From positions 1,096,137 to 1,160,136 of the forward strand of contig NZ_CP046640.1 of assembly GCF_017751145.1 (NCBI RefSeq): a DNA stretch of 64,000 bases. Direction: 5' to 3'. The translations under genes were made by a program, and so were the position numbers. This stretch comes from Iocasia fonsfrigidae (GTDB lineage: Bacteria; Bacillota; Halanaerobiia; Halanaerobiales; DTU029). Positions 25,245 through 34,416 of the stretch are shown one piece after another. Numbering within the stretch: position 1 is the stretch's first letter; every line of letters starts with the position of its first letter. Below the pieces are notes generated by a model. The model worked only from the letters and a program-made list of their open reading frames with translations, was not told where the DNA came from and did not search any database.

Positions 25245-25579
25245 AATATATGATTGCTATTATTCGACCAGAAAAATTAGAAAAAGTTAGGCAGGCGTTA
25301 AAAAAAGTAGGCTGTTCAGGTTTAATGGTCTCTGAAATTGAGGGTCATGGGAAACAAAAAGGAATTGTTCAGCAGTGGAGAGGTGAAAAATTTCAGTTAG
25401 AAATGATTCCTAAAATAAAATTAGAAATTATGATGATGGACGAAGATCTAGATACTATTAAAAGAGCTATCACAGATAATGCCCATACAGGTGAAATTGG
25501 AGATGGTAAGATATTTGTAGTAGATCTAGCCAATGCCATTAGAATAAGGACGGGAGAAGAAGGAGAAATCGCTTTATAG
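25241..25579 (+). CDS. glnK: Nitrogen regulatory PII protein, non-uridylylatable type
   Basis: 112 residues, the standard PII length. The T-loop reads KGIVQQWRGEKFQLEMIPK: position 51, the tyrosine modified by GlnD in many bacteria, is phenylalanine, and position 46 is tryptophan. The later part keeps TGEIGDGKIFV and AIRIRTGE, the ATP/2-oxoglutarate region. It should sense adenylates and 2-oxoglutarate and block AmtB, but not by uridylylation. Translationally coupled to amtB. Confidence 0.92.
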   Translation: MKYMIAIIRPEKLEKVRQALKKVGCSGLMVSEIEGHGKQKGIVQQWRGEKFQLEMIPKIKLEIMMMDEDLDTIKRAITDNAHTGEIGDGKIFVVDLANAIRIRTGEEGEIAL

Positions 25580-25606
25580 TATTTAGAAGAGATCAGTTTA
25601 CATATG

Positions 25607-25639
25607 AAGATAGCTTGGAATTTCCAGGCTATCTTTTTT
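25607..25639 (+). terminator. Rho-independent terminator of amtB-glnK
   Basis: AAGATAGCTTGGA opposite TCCAGGCTATCTT, then six T. Confidence 0.88.
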
Positions 25640-25659
25640 ATTGACACACCTAAAAGTTA

Positions 25660-25697
25660 TTGACATTGTTCCATAGTTCGAGTATAATAGAACTATG
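25660..25697 (+). promoter_or_regulatory. arsR-type promoter, operator and leaderless start
   Basis: TTGACA (25660-25665), 17 bp, TATAAT (25683-25688). Transcription should begin at about 25695, which is the A of the ATG. CATAGTTC (25672-25679) and GAACTATG (25690-25697) form a perfect 8-bp inverted repeat around the -10 box, a good autorepressor site. Confidence 0.75.
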
Positions 25698-26009
25698 ATG
25701 AATAAAAAAGTTGATTTAGTTAAAATATTTAAAGCCCTTTCCAGTGAAAAAAGGTATCATCTTTTTAAGATGTTATATGAATGGTATAAATCCAGCGGCT
25801 GTACTGACCTTGAATCATCTTTTGATGAAGGAATAGAGAAGTGTTTCAGTAAGGCTTGCTGTTGTATGGATTTGTCCCGTTCAACTATTTCCTACCATTT
25901 TAAGGAACTTCATAATGCAGGTTTGATAACATATACCCGTAATGGCCGCTGTTTTATTTGTAAAATCAATTTAGAAGCAGTAGAAGCTGTCAGGAAATTT
26001 CTTAAATAA
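25695..26009 (+). CDS. ArsR-family winged-helix regulator
   Basis: 104 residues with the ArsR helix-turn-helix SRSTISYHFKELHNAGL and wing YTRNGRCFICKI. A cysteine-rich stretch before the recognition helix (KCFSKACCCMDLS) could bind metal or sense thiol oxidation, but it is not the textbook ArsR CVC site. There is no ribosome site and the ATG falls at the predicted transcript start, so the mRNA appears leaderless. It precedes gshA and an ABC exporter, which it may control. Confidence 0.82.
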   Translation: MMNKKVDLVKIFKALSSEKRYHLFKMLYEWYKSSGCTDLESSFDEGIEKCFSKACCCMDLSRSTISYHFKELHNAGLITYTRNGRCFICKINLEAVEAVRKFLK

Positions 26010-26129
26010 TTATTAAAAGGTAGGGATTATATTAAATTATTTTAAAGACACTTATATAATAGTATATTTAAATGTTCGATTGTTATAAAACATTAGAAAC
26101 ATAAATTAATAATATATGTGGAGGAAATT

Positions 26130-27590
26130 ATGAACTGGAACTTTTCATTAATGTTAGATAAATTTTCTGAGTATAGTAAAAGCAAGTTATTATTAGAAGG
26201 CAAATGGGGATTGGAGAAGGAATCACAGAGGGTTACTGAATTCGGTGATCTTGCCTTAACAGATCACCCTACTGTATTTGGTGATAAGCTAGAAAATCCC
26301 TATATTACTACTGATTTTTCAGAATGTCAATTGGAATTGATTACACCACCAGCTAAATCCATCGAAGAAGCATATCAACACCTAAAAAACATACAATTAG
26401 AAGTTGAAAAAGAAATCAAGGGAGAACTGCTGTGGCCCTTAAGTATGCCACCCAGGCTTCCTGATGAAGAACAGATACCAATAGCCAGGTTTAATAATTC
26501 TAGAGAAGGTAGAAAAAAAGAAATATATAGAAATGGTCTGGCACTGCGTTATGGGAAAAAAAGACAGATGATTTCTGGACTTCACTATAATTTCTCTTTA
26601 AGTGATGGAATGCTGGAATTTCTACATAAATCTTTTGGTAAGGACGAAGAAAGGCGTTCTTTTAAAAACGAAATATATTTTACGATAATTAGAAATTACT
26701 TGAGATATCGCTGGTTATTAATTTATCTTTTTGGTGCATCTCCAGTTGCTCATCCTACTTATTATTCCGTAATTTATCAGGAATTACAATTAATTAAAGA
26801 TTGTTGTCCAGAATGTTGTAATGTTATTAATGAATATGAGCAGCAGTTTTCAACATCTTTGAGAGTAAGCCGTTTTGGGTATTCTAATCCATATCCCAGT
26901 AAGTATAATATTTACTTTAATAGTATAGAAGAATACCTATTAAAGCTGCGAAAACTGCTTTCATTGAAGAGTGAAAAATATAGGAAACTTGGTATCTATA
27001 AGGATGAAAAGCAATTACAGTTGAATGATAATCTGTTGCAGACAGAGAGTGAATTCTACTGTTCGATCCGTCCAAAACAGATAAATAAAAAAGATGAAAC
27101 AATGTTAAATTCACTGAAAGAGAGAGGAGTCGAGTATTTGGAAGTACGAATATTGGACTTAAACCCCTTTGATAAAGTAGGCATCAATCTTGATCAGTTA
27201 TATTTTTTACAGGTATTTATGTTATTCTGTCTTTTTGAAGAAAACAAAATAATTACTAAATCTGAATTACATAAAATCAATAATAATCATAATTTATCAG
27301 CCCTGTGTGGTAGGAATCCTGACTTAGAACTTTATAAATATAACGATAAAAAAATACCTTTACAGGAATGGGGGAGAGAGATATTTAAAAAACTAAGGCT
27401 TATTGCTCTGTGTATGGATGAGAATTCTTCTGAAAATAAATATCAGTTTGCTGTTGAGAATGAATTAGAAAAAATAACAAATTCATCTTTACTTCCCTCA
27501 TCATTAATTCTTAAGGAAATGAAAGAAAATAGGGAGAGTTATCTGGAGTTTGGAATAAGAAGGGCTGTCAGTAATAAGCAGGCAAAATAA
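26130..27590 (+). CDS. gshA: Glutamate-cysteine ligase
   Basis: 486 residues of the gamma-proteobacterial-type glutamate-cysteine ligase family: LEGKWGLEKESQRV, the substrate region YITTDFSECQLELITPP, SGLHYNFSLSD, and VEYLEVRILDLNPF are all recognisable. It joins Glu and Cys to gamma-glutamylcysteine. There is no gshB or fused ATP-grasp domain here, so the product may be gamma-glutamylcysteine itself. The frame extends to a GTG at 26118, but GGAGG at 26120-26124 sets the ATG at 26130. The ABC exporter genes follow after 19 bp. Confidence 0.88.
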   Translation: MNWNFSLMLDKFSEYSKSKLLLEGKWGLEKESQRVTEFGDLALTDHPTVFGDKLENPYITTDFSECQLELITPPAKSIEEAYQHLKNIQLEVEKEIKGELLWPLSMPPRLPDEEQIPIARFNNSREGRKKEIYRNGLALRYGKKRQMISGLHYNFSLSDGMLEFLHKSFGKDEERRSFKNEIYFTIIRNYLRYRWLLIYLFGASPVAHPTYYSVIYQELQLIKDCCPECCNVINEYEQQFSTSLRVSRFGYSNPYPSKYNIYFNSIEEYLLKLRKLLSLKSEKYRKLGIYKDEKQLQLNDNLLQTESEFYCSIRPKQINKKDETMLNSLKERGVEYLEVRILDLNPFDKVGINLDQLYFLQVFMLFCLFEENKIITKSELHKINNNHNLSALCGRNPDLELYKYNDKKIPLQEWGREIFKKLRLIALCMDENSSENKYQFAVENELEKITNSSLLPSSLILKEMKENRESYLEFGIRRAVSNKQAK

Positions 27591-27609
27591 AGAAAGAGGT
27601 AATAGTTTA

Positions 27610-28512
27610 ATGTTAGTAATAAAAAACCTATCAAAAACATATGCCAATGGTAAAATAGAGGCTTTAAAGAATGTTAATTTGAGTATAGAGGAAGGGGAAT
27701 TTACAGCATTATTAGGCCAGAACGGTGCTGGCAAAAGCACCTTAATAAATATCTTAGCAGGGAATGTGAAAAAAAGTAGTGGTACTGTTCAGATTGGAAG
27801 ATATGATTTAGATAGTGATGAACTTGCAACTAAAAGAATAATTGGTGTTGTTCCTCAGGAAGTTGCCCTAGATACTTTTTTTACAGTTAAAGAAATACTA
27901 GAAATACAATCAGGGTATTTTGGAATCAAAAATAATAATCAATATATAGATGAGTTATTAGAGATCTTATCATTACAGGACAAAAAACGTGCCAGTATCC
28001 GTGGACTTTCTGGCGGTATGAGACGGAGACTGCTAATAGCCAAAGCCCTTGTCCATCAACCTAAAATTCTTATCTTAGATGAACCGACTGCTGGGGTTGA
28101 TGTTGATTTACGTAACTCTATGCATGAATTTTTAGAGAAACTTCATCAACTGGGCATTACTATCATTTTAACGACCCATTATCTTGAAGAGGCCGAAAAG
28201 CTGTGTAAACGGGTAATTATCATCGATAAAGGGCGAATCATTAAGGATGAACCCAAAGAGGAATTACTGGAGAATTACTCAACAAATATATCATTAGAAA
28301 TTGATTTTGATAAAGAGCTTGGTAAGGATGATATTAGATTTTTAAATAAATACAATCCCAGAGTTGTTAAGACAAGAGTTTATCTTGATATATTAAAAAA
28401 AGATTTAACAAAACTATTTCGGGATATGACTGAAATGGAGCTGGAGTTTAATAATATTAATGTTAAGAAACAGAGTTTACAGGATGTATATCTCAGTCTG
28501 GTTAAAGAATAG
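27610..28512 (+). CDS. ABC transporter ATPase (CcmA/DrrA-like)
   Basis: 300 residues: Walker A GQNGAGKST, signature LSGGMRRRL, Walker B ILILDEPTAGVD, switch H in THYLEEAE, and a C-terminal extension of about 80 residues typical of DrrA-type exporters. It partners the permease that follows 10 bp later. It lies in one run with gshA, so thiol or metal-conjugate export is conceivable, but no direct evidence shows that. Confidence 0.9.
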   Translation: MLVIKNLSKTYANGKIEALKNVNLSIEEGEFTALLGQNGAGKSTLINILAGNVKKSSGTVQIGRYDLDSDELATKRIIGVVPQEVALDTFFTVKEILEIQSGYFGIKNNNQYIDELLEILSLQDKKRASIRGLSGGMRRRLLIAKALVHQPKILILDEPTAGVDVDLRNSMHEFLEKLHQLGITIILTTHYLEEAEKLCKRVIIIDKGRIIKDEPKEELLENYSTNISLEIDFDKELGKDDIRFLNKYNPRVVKTRVYLDILKKDLTKLFRDMTEMELEFNNINVKKQSLQDVYLSLVKE

Positions 28513-28522
28513 GAGGTCAATT

Positions 28523-29299
28523 ATGACATTATTTTATAATAGAATTGGTTTTATGACACTGTTGATGAGAGAGGTTCGTAGATTCATGAAAGTTCCAATC
28601 CAGACTATACTATCACCATTGCTGTCAAATATACTTTACTTAGGGATATTTGGAGGAATGATGAGAACAAGGCAGGTGGGAGTAGAAGGAGTAAATTACC
28701 TATTATTTATTGTGCCGGGACTGGCTACTATGGGGGCAATTATGGCAGCCTTTCAGAACCCTTCATTTTCTATAATATCACATAAGTATCAAAATACTAT
28801 ACAGGATCTAAACAGTTACCCTATTTCTAATATAGAAAAATCCCTGGCCTTTATCCTGGGAGGAACCATTAGAGGACTTCTGGTTGGTTCATTAACCTAC
28901 ACAGCAACAGCAATTTTTGTTGGTTTTAAAATAGAATCTCCAGTTGATTTCTTTATCATGTTATGTGTAACATCTTTTATTTTCGCTTCATTAGGCCTAA
29001 TTTCTGGGCTGTTAATAGAAAGCTTTGAACGCTTGAATTTTATGTTATCTATTGTAATTACCCCATTATCGTACTTAGGTGGTGTATTTTTTGAAGTCTC
29101 TAAGCTGCCCGGTATTCTATCATTCTTTAAATTTATAAACCCTATTTTTCCACTTATTAATATTACCCGCTATACCTATCTGGGTGTATCTGAAGGAAAC
29201 ATATTACTGCATTTTATTATGGTGGTGGTTTTTGTAAGTGGTTTGTTTACAACTGCAACTATAACTTTAGCGAAAGGTTATGGAACAAAAGTAACATGA
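28523..29299 (+). CDS. ABC-2 type transporter permease (NodJ-like)
   Basis: 258 residues, about six membrane segments, with the ABC-2 landmarks PLLSNILYLGIFGG at the start of helix 1 and PLSYLGGVFFEVSKLP near the end. AGGAGG at 28511-28516 supports the ATG at 28523; the longer frame from 28460 would overlap the ATPase gene. It is the channel of the exporter whose ATPase is just upstream. Confidence 0.88.
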   Translation: MTLFYNRIGFMTLLMREVRRFMKVPIQTILSPLLSNILYLGIFGGMMRTRQVGVEGVNYLLFIVPGLATMGAIMAAFQNPSFSIISHKYQNTIQDLNSYPISNIEKSLAFILGGTIRGLLVGSLTYTATAIFVGFKIESPVDFFIMLCVTSFIFASLGLISGLLIESFERLNFMLSIVITPLSYLGGVFFEVSKLPGILSFFKFINPIFPLINITRYTYLGVSEGNILLHFIMVVVFVSGLFTTATITLAKGYGTKVT

Positions 29300-29470
29300 T
29301 CTTCCAGTCTGGTTTGACGTATAATGGCATATATTAATGAAAATTTTTTTAAAAAATGTTATGAACGGAGGATAAGGAAGAGAACTAAAGGGAAGATATA
29401 AAGAAAGATACCTGCCAAAAAAGCTGTTGATTTTGCATTAGAATAATGTAAATATGCCAGTATAAAAAAA

Positions 29471-29911
29471 TTACTTGCCCTGAAGATAATCAGAATTCTC
29501 AAAATAAGTCTGCTTATCATAGATCCTTCCAATGCCAATTAATCTGCCATCAATATCTTCGATGACAAATTCATAGCTGCCGTAATCTGTTTTTTGTGGT
29601 TTAGATATTATATTCACATCATTGGCAAGAAATTCTTGATATAATATATCCACACCCTCTACAGCAGTAGGGTCTATGTAGGCATCATAACCGGCACCGT
29701 GTCTTTTACTATTTGATTTAACCTCCCCGAATTTAGCCTGAACAATTATGAATTCGATGGAATCCCTATATATTGTTGCGAAGTTATCGATTTTATCATA
29801 GTGTTCGGCATATGTAAATCCCAGTTGTTCAACATAAAATTTCACAGTCTTTTTAACATCTTGAGAAATAAAAACAGGACATAAATTTACGAGTTTAGCT
29901 TGATCTGTCAT
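29471..29911 (-). CDS. VOC-superfamily protein (glyoxalase/bleomycin-resistance fold)
   Basis: 146 residues with the two beta-alpha-beta-beta-beta modules of the fold: CPVFISQDVKKTVKFYVEQLGF and the C-terminal YGSYEFVIEDIDGRLIGIGR. Some members bind metals and open rings or isomerise thiol adducts, others bind bleomycin-type drugs. The metal ligands are not all obvious here. GAAAGGGGA precedes the ATG. The gene stands alone between two exporter operons. Confidence 0.78.
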   Translation of the reverse strand: MTDQAKLVNLCPVFISQDVKKTVKFYVEQLGFTYAEHYDKIDNFATIYRDSIEFIIVQAKFGEVKSNSKRHGAGYDAYIDPTAVEGVDILYQEFLANDVNIISKPQKTDYGSYEFVIEDIDGRLIGIGRIYDKQTYFENSDYLQGK

Positions 29912-30150
29912 TAATAAATCCCCTTTCTATACTGATTCTTCTTAATTATATCAATTATGAGAAGGAATTGCCACATTCCTGTAAAATTGTAATGTATTCA
30001 TTAGATCTTGCAGAATATGAAGAATTACAGCATAAGGTAAATTGGAAGTTATAGTTATTAACAAGTACTGATGTTGCAAGAAAATTAAAAAAAGCAGGAG
30101 TTGATTTAATATATGGTCTGCTAATCTACATTAATTACAAGCTGAGGTAA

Positions 30151-30242
30151 TTGACAAATATTTGAAGAGGAGGTATAATAGGAATGGAGTTATGAAGAAT
30201 ATTTTTTTGCATAACAATGACCGAAAATAAAAAACGGTCATT
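30151..30242 (+). promoter_or_regulatory. Promoter and candidate TetR operator
   Basis: Consensus promoter TTGACA (30151-30156), 17 bp, TATAAT (30174-30179). In the leader, AATGACCG (30216-30223) and CGGTCATT (30235-30242) form an 8-bp inverted repeat with an 11-bp spacer, of a kind typical of TetR proteins. Confidence 0.7.
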
Positions 30243-30264
30243 TGGTCTAAGAAAGGGGATACCT

Positions 30265-30870
30265 ATGCCTAGACACTTTTCAACACAGGAACAAAAAATG
30301 ATTAGAAATAAATTGATAGAAAAAGGAAAAGAGTTAATAGCTATCTTTGGTCTAAAAAAGACGACTATATCTGATCTGACTAAGGCAGTAGGCATATCAA
30401 AGGGGAGTTTTTACAATTTCTTTGCTTCTAAAGAGGAACTATTATTTACTATTTTTAAATTGGAAGGGAATAAGCTGAGAAAAAAGATTAGTCAAGAGAT
30501 TCTAAATAGTTCCAGGGATGCAGCTAAAAGTATAAAGGAATTAATAAAGCTCATCTTAAAAGAGATGGATGATAATCCTATTATTAATAGGATTTACAAC
30601 TCTGATGATTTAAACTATGTCTATCAGAAGTTGAGTCAGGAGCAGTGGAAGGAAAATAGAGAGTTATCAGTTGATGCGCTTATTCCAGTTATAGAGATCT
30701 GGCAAAAAGAAGCCAGGATAATAGAAAAAGATCCAGAGCTTATTATCAGTGTAATCAGAGCGGTTGTTTTTATTAGTCTACATAAAAAAGAGATTGGTGA
30801 AGAGATCTATCCTGAAACTATAGATTTATTGATTGACATTGTAACTAAAGGATTAACTATGAGGAGGTAG
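30265..30870 (+). CDS. TetR-family regulator
   Basis: 201 residues. The N-terminal HTH reads TTISDLTKAVGISKGSFYNFF; the C-terminal ligand domain is helical and unassigned. An in-frame ATG lies at 30217, but it sits inside the palindrome; AAAGGGG at 30252-30258 fits the ATG at 30265. Its stop is 4 bp before the ABC ATPase start, so regulator and exporter are one operon, probably autorepressed and induced by a toxic compound. Confidence 0.85.
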   Translation: MPRHFSTQEQKMIRNKLIEKGKELIAIFGLKKTTISDLTKAVGISKGSFYNFFASKEELLFTIFKLEGNKLRKKISQEILNSSRDAAKSIKELIKLILKEMDDNPIINRIYNSDDLNYVYQKLSQEQWKENRELSVDALIPVIEIWQKEARIIEKDPELIISVIRAVVFISLHKKEIGEEIYPETIDLLIDIVTKGLTMRR

Positions 30871-30874
30871 AAAG

Positions 30875-31726
30875 ATGATTGAGGTTAAAGATTTACATTT
30901 CACTTATCCAGGTAACTCTAATGAAACAATTAGAGGAATAAGCTTTAATATCAGTAAGGGAGAGATATTTGGGTTTTTGGGACCAAGTGGAGCTGGAAAG
31001 AGTACAACTCAGAAGATTATCATTGGTCTGCTTAGGGATTATCAAGGTCAGGTTAAGGTGATGGATCAGGAAATTAGGGATTGGGGTAAAGATTATTATG
31101 AGAGGATCGGTATTTCCTTTGAACTGCCAAGCTTATATAATAAATTGACAGCTATGGAGAATCTGAGTTTTATTGCTTCTTTATATAATTACAAGAAGAC
31201 AGATTTCATGGAGTTATTAGAAATGGTGGGATTAAGTGATCAGGCTGATATTAAAGCAGCTAATTTCTCTAAAGGGATGAAGATGAGATTGAATTTTGCA
31301 AGAGCCTTTGTCCATCAGCCAGAACTTATCTTTTTAGATGAGCCGACTTCAGGGTTAGACCCTGTTAATGCTAAGAAGATCAAAGAAATAATATTAGACA
31401 AAAAAAAAGAAGGGAAGACTATCTTTCTGACTACCCATAATATGACTGTAGCTGATGAATTGTGTGATAGAGTCGCTTTTATAGTTGATGGGCAGATTAA
31501 GTTAATAGATTCGCCAAAGGAATTAAAAATCAAAAGGGGAAAGAAGCTAGTGAGAGTAGAATATTACCAGGGGAAAAAGACCTTAAGCCAGGAGTTTCCC
31601 TTAGAGAAAATTGGAGAGAACCATGAGTTTAATAAGTTATTGAAGTCTAAGGAGATTAAGACAATTCACACCCAGGAAGCCAGTTTAGATGATATTTTTA
31701 TTGAGACTACTGGGAGGAATTTATAA
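30875..31726 (+). CDS. ABC exporter ATPase
   Basis: 283 residues: Walker A GPSGAGKST, signature FSKGMKMRL (a degenerate LSGG), Walker B LIFLDEPTSGLD, and H-loop TTHNM. It resembles ATPases of the fluoroquinolone-export type three-gene systems. The next gene starts at the last base of its stop region (TAATG), so the genes are coupled. AGGAGGT lies in the end of the TetR gene. Confidence 0.88.
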   Translation: MIEVKDLHFTYPGNSNETIRGISFNISKGEIFGFLGPSGAGKSTTQKIIIGLLRDYQGQVKVMDQEIRDWGKDYYERIGISFELPSLYNKLTAMENLSFIASLYNYKKTDFMELLEMVGLSDQADIKAANFSKGMKMRLNFARAFVHQPELIFLDEPTSGLDPVNAKKIKEIILDKKKEGKTIFLTTHNMTVADELCDRVAFIVDGQIKLIDSPKELKIKRGKKLVRVEYYQGKKTLSQEFPLEKIGENHEFNKLLKSKEIKTIHTQEASLDDIFIETTGRNL

Positions 31727-32427
31727 TGAGAAGATTATGGGCTAATATTAAGGGAGATATCATTTTACAGATTAAATATGGTTTTTACGGGGTTTATGTA
31801 GTGTTAATTCTATTTTATATATTTATTTTAAAGTTTTTATCAATTAAGCTCTCAACATTTTTATTACCCTTAATTATTTTTTCTGATCCAGCTTTATTGG
31901 GGTTTTATTTTATTGGAGGATTAATTTTATTAGAAAAAGATGAAAATACTCTAGACTATCTGCTTGTAACCCCTTTAAGAATTAGAGAGTATTTGATTTC
32001 CAAGATGGTTTCCCTGACCGTATTGGCTTTATTAGCCAGTGTAATTATTGTTATATTTAGTTATGGTACTATATTCAACTGCTTATTATTGCTTAGTGGT
32101 ATAGTTTTGACTTCTTTTTTCTATGTTCTAATTGGATTTGTTGCCGTAGCCAGGTTTAATACAGTAAATGATTATATATTCAGTTCAGTACTTTATATGA
32201 TACTTTTGAATTACCCTTTGTTTGAGTACCTTGGTTTATATAAAAGTTATCTCTCTTATTTTTCTCCTGCCAAGGCATCCTTATTATTGATTGTTGGTGC
32301 TTTTACTGGGGTGGAGGTCTGGCAGCTTATCTATGCTATAGCTTATTTGATAGTAGCTATTATTATAGTCTATCATTTTGCTTATAAATCTTTTTACCGG
32401 TTTTTCGTTTTAAAAGGGGGTAAATGA
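31726..32427 (+). CDS. ABC exporter permease 1
   Basis: 233 residues, about six membrane segments, with a conserved-looking LEKDENTLDYLLVTPLRIREYLISKM loop of ABC-2 permeases (cytosolic coupling helix). It overlaps the ATPase stop and is followed after 4 bp by a second, distinct permease; a heterodimeric channel is likely. Confidence 0.85.
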   Translation: MRRLWANIKGDIILQIKYGFYGVYVVLILFYIFILKFLSIKLSTFLLPLIIFSDPALLGFYFIGGLILLEKDENTLDYLLVTPLRIREYLISKMVSLTVLALLASVIIVIFSYGTIFNCLLLLSGIVLTSFFYVLIGFVAVARFNTVNDYIFSSVLYMILLNYPLFEYLGLYKSYLSYFSPAKASLLLIVGAFTGVEVWQLIYAIAYLIVAIIIVYHFAYKSFYRFFVLKGGK

Positions 32428-32431
32428 TAAG

Positions 32432-33142
32432 ATGAAGAAGATCTTAGCTGTTTTTCAAAATGATTTAAAGAATATTACCCGTGAGCTAATGTTAATTTAT
32501 ATTATGTTTATACCTGTACTCTTTGCCATATTAATTCGCTATGGAGTGCCTATTTTAAGAGAAGAGTTTCTTGAAAAATTTGATTTAATAAATTACTATC
32601 CTCTAATTACTGGATACTATATTCTACTTGTTCCAGTTTTAATAGGGATAGTGGCTGGCTTCTTAGTATTAGATGAACGTGATGAAGGAATAGTGCAGGT
32701 TTTGATTTTAACACCTTTATCCAAGAAAGGTTATCTTATCTATAGAATTTTTATGCCAATGTTGATTAGTTTGTTTTATATCTTAATTCTTACGCCAGTT
32801 TTAGGCTTAGTAGCAGTTTCAATAAGAAGTCTAATAATACTAGGTTTATTGAGTATGTTAGAATCTCCAATTACAGCATTATTTTTAACAGCTTTTGCCG
32901 GGAATAAAGTAGAAGGGCTTGCCTTTTCTAAAGGTTTAGGATTGTTAATGCTGCTTCCTTTACTTAGATTTACTAAATCAAAATGGACTATTTTAGCAGC
33001 ATTAATCCCATTTTATTGGCCGGTTCAAGGCTTTTTAGTAATTGGGGAGCAGGGGTTTTACTTTAGCATTCTGGCAGGATTTTTAGTTCATTTATTGTTT
33101 TTATTTATCTTGGTAAAGAAATTTAAAGCTAGATTAATCTAA
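32432..33142 (+). CDS. ABC exporter permease 2
   Basis: 236 residues, about six membrane segments, with DERDEGIVQVLILTPLSKKGYLI, the same coupling loop as in permease 1. The two permeases and the ATPase form one exporter controlled by the TetR protein at the head of the operon. No terminator is obvious after the gene. Confidence 0.85.
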   Translation: MKKILAVFQNDLKNITRELMLIYIMFIPVLFAILIRYGVPILREEFLEKFDLINYYPLITGYYILLVPVLIGIVAGFLVLDERDEGIVQVLILTPLSKKGYLIYRIFMPMLISLFYILILTPVLGLVAVSIRSLIILGLLSMLESPITALFLTAFAGNKVEGLAFSKGLGLLMLLPLLRFTKSKWTILAALIPFYWPVQGFLVIGEQGFYFSILAGFLVHLLFLFILVKKFKARLI

Positions 33143-33264
33143 TGAGTTTATTAGCATATTATTGAATATCAAATTATAAGTATAAATCAAGAAATAAGAA
33201 TTTTTGTTGTCAGTTATCTACGTAATTCAAATTGGATAAATTATTTTACTCAAAGTATCCCCAT

Positions 33265-33367
33265 CTTTCTTTTTAGTTTAACCCTTAAGAGTTTTACCTA
33301 ACATCAAAATGTGTGAAAATTAAATAAAAAAATGGTATAATTAGTATAATAATAAATTAACTAGTAA
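33265..33367 (+). repeat. Promoter-bearing repeat, copy B
   Basis: About 100 bp similar to 22611-22721, including the extended -10 TGGTATAAT. The stretch ATTATGTTGAAGCTTAAAAA at about 33416-33435 resembles the 3' end of the methyltransferase that follows copy A, so a related gene may have been lost from between. Confidence 0.65.
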
Positions 33368-33554
33368 TCATCATTCTTTTTTAGGGGAATTTTGTACTTA
33401 ACATATTTGACTTCTATTATGTTGAAGCTTAAAAAATTATTAACTTTAAGCCAATGATTAAAAATTCTCATATACCAAGTGAAAAAGTATGTCGTGATCT
33501 TTTAAAGGCCCTGTCAACATTTAAATAATTTTATTATTGAAAGGAAGATTTTCT

Positions 33555-34199
33555 ATGAAAAGATTATTCAAAATGATACCAATGTTTGTTATGGTTGTGT
33601 TGCTGGCGGATTTATTCATTGTATTAGCCCTCCCTGACATTGCATTAGCTGCAAAATCCAATTTAGAACTGAAAATCAGAGCTGCCGATGTTGAAGTTGT
33701 ATCTACTACGACCAGTGAAGTCGCTGCCGACTATGAGAGTAGCGTTTACACTGTTACGATCAACGAGAAAAACGGCAACTGGACAGTAAGTATTTTCAGC
33801 AAGATAGGAAACAACATCGGCCAAAATCCTATCAAACTCTATCTGCCTGATCTAGATTATGGAAATATAACTCTTGATATTGATAGTGCGTCTTTTCAGT
33901 GCAGAGCTATCAAGTTTGGTGACATTATCGCTACAATCAGTAATTCATCCATTGATTACGTTCTGCCTCGTGGCTTTAGCGGTTCTTTTAAAGCTGGAGT
34001 TGCGAACAGTAATTTTGAGTTGACTTCTAAAGACAAATATAAGGACAGTAAGGTTACTATAACTAACGGTGGCAGTGCTGTTATTAGCCTGCCGCACTAC
34101 TTCACAAAGAAGGGTTGGACTGCCACTTACACCAACGGAACACAGGCAAACGTAATTGAAGTTATAAGCTCTGATTACGGGTATATTGAAATTAAATAG
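33555..34199 (+). CDS. Secreted beta-strand-rich protein of unknown function
   Basis: 214 residues with a signal peptide (MKRLFK, long hydrophobic core, likely cleavage after IALAA). The mature part is mostly beta, with SNLELKIRAADVEVVSTT and short repeating strand-turn units that resemble DUF4097-type beta solenoids. The in-frame TTG at 33537 is rejected, because AAAGGA at 33540 serves the ATG at 33555. The third codon positions are richer in G and C than in neighbours (many GCC, ATC, AAC), which hints at transfer. Confidence 0.6.
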   Translation: MKRLFKMIPMFVMVVLLADLFIVLALPDIALAAKSNLELKIRAADVEVVSTTTSEVAADYESSVYTVTINEKNGNWTVSIFSKIGNNIGQNPIKLYLPDLDYGNITLDIDSASFQCRAIKFGDIIATISNSSIDYVLPRGFSGSFKAGVANSNFELTSKDKYKDSKVTITNGGSAVISLPHYFTKKGWTATYTNGTQANVIEVISSDYGYIEIK

Positions 34200-34416
34200 A
34201 CTGCTTTTAACTAGAGCCTCTACGTAGTGTAAACTTAGTTAACTTTACAGCTGCAGGGGGAACTTGTATCAATGCAGATTTGTTAAGAAATGGAGTGAAT
34301 TGATTATAATAATATTATTAAAATAATAGATTATGACCTAACATACTGTTATATAGTTATTTGTTTAAATAATACTTATTATAGTTGAAAAACAAACTAT
34401 AAATTAATAGATTTAG

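Noticed and set aside
29940-30150. Gene fragments before the TetR promoter
   Set aside because: Short coding-like phrases exist (for example STDVARKLKKAGVDLIYG), but no family could be recognised.
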